Source: a bacterium
GTDB taxonomy: Bacteria > Armatimonadota > Fimbriimonadia > Fimbriimonadales > GBS-DC
DNA: 7,178 nt
Reading direction: 5' to 3'
NCBI GenBank assembly: GCA_029335935.2
Contig: JARJMV020000084.1
Coordinates: 1-7,178, forward strand
Within the stretch, counting starts at the first letter, position 1. The number at the start of each line of letters is the position of its first letter. The position numbers and the translations under genes are program-made. Shown piece after piece: positions 6,765-7,178 of the stretch. The notes beneath the pieces are model-generated. The model saw only the letters and a list, made by a program, of their open reading frames with translations. It did not search any database and was not told the origin of the DNA.

Positions 6765-7178
6765 GTGCGATTGGGGCTACTCCTGCTGATGTTGCTCGGT
6801 TCGCTGCTCTATCAGGGCTGCTGGGAAGAGCCGCGCTTCATGGCGGCACACGCCGCCGCTTCGCCCAGACAGATAACGGGCGACTCGGTGCGCTTGCACT
6901 ACCGCAAGGTGGACGGCGTGCCTGTGCGCTACATCGTCGCTGATTTGAACAATCCGTATGTGCGTGTGAGCGTCGTCACGGTACAGCAGCTCGGCACGGA
7001 CGAGTCGATTTGGGGGCTGCTGGCGCGTTCGCGCCCGACCGCCGCCGTCACGGGCACTTACTTCAGCACAACCAGCAAGCTGCCCGTGGGCGATATAGTG
7101 ATCGAGGGTGAGCGGGTGCATTTCGGTGGGGTGGGCACAGCGCTTTGCATCACCTATGATAACCATGTACGCTTCATT
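6765..7178 (+). CDS. Phosphodiester glycosidase (NAGPA/DUF2233) family protein, 5' part
   Basis: 138 residues are visible and the frame is open to the right edge. The N-terminus MRLGLLLLMLLGSLLYQGC is an export signal or membrane anchor. The Cys at 19 is not in a good lipobox (LYQGC), so a lipoprotein is unlikely. The mature part starts near residue 40. YRKVDGVPVRYIVADLNNP (46-64) is followed by VRVSVVTVQQLG (66-77). GTYFSTTSKLPVGDIVIEGE (97-116) then matches the conserved 'G-F/Y-F...PxGDxxIxG' segment of PF09992. This family includes the mammalian uncovering enzyme NAGPA and bacterial exopolysaccharide or cell-wall-related proteins. Its members act on sugar phosphodiesters or alpha-linked N-acetylglucosamine. 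The C-terminal catalytic part is outside the window, so activity cannot be judged. It is divergent from the amidohydrolase and may have its own leader ORF. Confidence 0.85.
   Translation, partial: MRLGLLLLMLLGSLLYQGCWEEPRFMAAHAAASPRQITGDSVRLHYRKVDGVPVRYIVADLNNPYVRVSVVTVQQLGTDESIWGLLARSRPTAAVTGTYFSTTSKLPVGDIVIEGERVHFGGVGTALCITYDNHVRFI

Noticed and set aside
6765..6840. Lipoprotein signal for the glycosidase-family protein
   Set aside because: The only candidate Cys is preceded by Leu-Tyr-Gln-Gly. This does not fit the usual small residues at -3 to -1, so a plain signal peptide or anchor is preferred.
6777..7166. Minus-strand frame of 129 codons opposite the glycosidase-family gene
   Set aside because: The plus-strand frame shows clear PF09992 signatures, while the minus-strand product has none.

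Overview
The window looks like ordinary chromosomal DNA from a GC-rich (about 60% by eye), free-living bacterium. It holds housekeeping, transport and secreted-hydrolase genes. I see no transposase, phage gene, CRISPR array, tRNA or rRNA. A secreted ~1080-residue tandem amidohydrolase next to a phosphodiester-glycosidase-family protein is reminiscent of Armatimonadota and similar environmental, often thermophilic, lineages. That taxonomic guess rests on general impression only.

Layout. (1) Positions 1-194 (+) are the C-terminal tail of a gene that starts outside the window, most like a metallo-beta-lactamase-fold hydrolase of the glyoxalase II / persulfide dioxygenase type. It is closed by a very strong intrinsic terminator at 206-241. 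(2) Positions 320-1519 (+) encode a YeiH/UPF0324-family membrane protein (putative sulfate exporter family). It is followed 11 nt later by a 47-residue single-span mini-protein (1531-1674). (3) This pair runs tail-to-tail into a minus-strand run, read right to left. The run is a secreted tandem amidohydrolase (6542-3300), then succinyl-CoA ligase alpha subunit sucD (3270-2395), then a YhhQ-type queuosine-precursor transporter (2391-1678). The gaps are only 29 and 3 nt, so the three are probably co-transcribed. (4) A 222-bp divergent intergenic region (6543-6764) carries small inverted repeats and a possible 21-codon leader ORF. (5) Positions 6765 to the right edge (+) begin a secreted or membrane-anchored phosphodiester glycosidase (NAGPA/DUF2233) family protein that runs off the window.

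How the genes might work together. The MBL-fold tail and the YeiH-like exporter could both belong to sulfur handling (sulfane sulfur oxidation to sulfite, then export), although the terminator makes them separate transcripts. The minus-strand run mixes a TCA-cycle subunit, a tRNA-modification precursor transporter and an exported hydrolase, with no obvious shared pathway. Two features stand out. SucD lacks an adjacent sucC. The amidohydrolase has an apparently metal-dead first domain, a His/Cys-rich linker, a metal-competent second domain and an extra beta-rich C-terminal domain. I do not see a clearly new multi-gene system. The best leads are the amidohydrolase architecture, the small ORFs and the divergent intergenic region.
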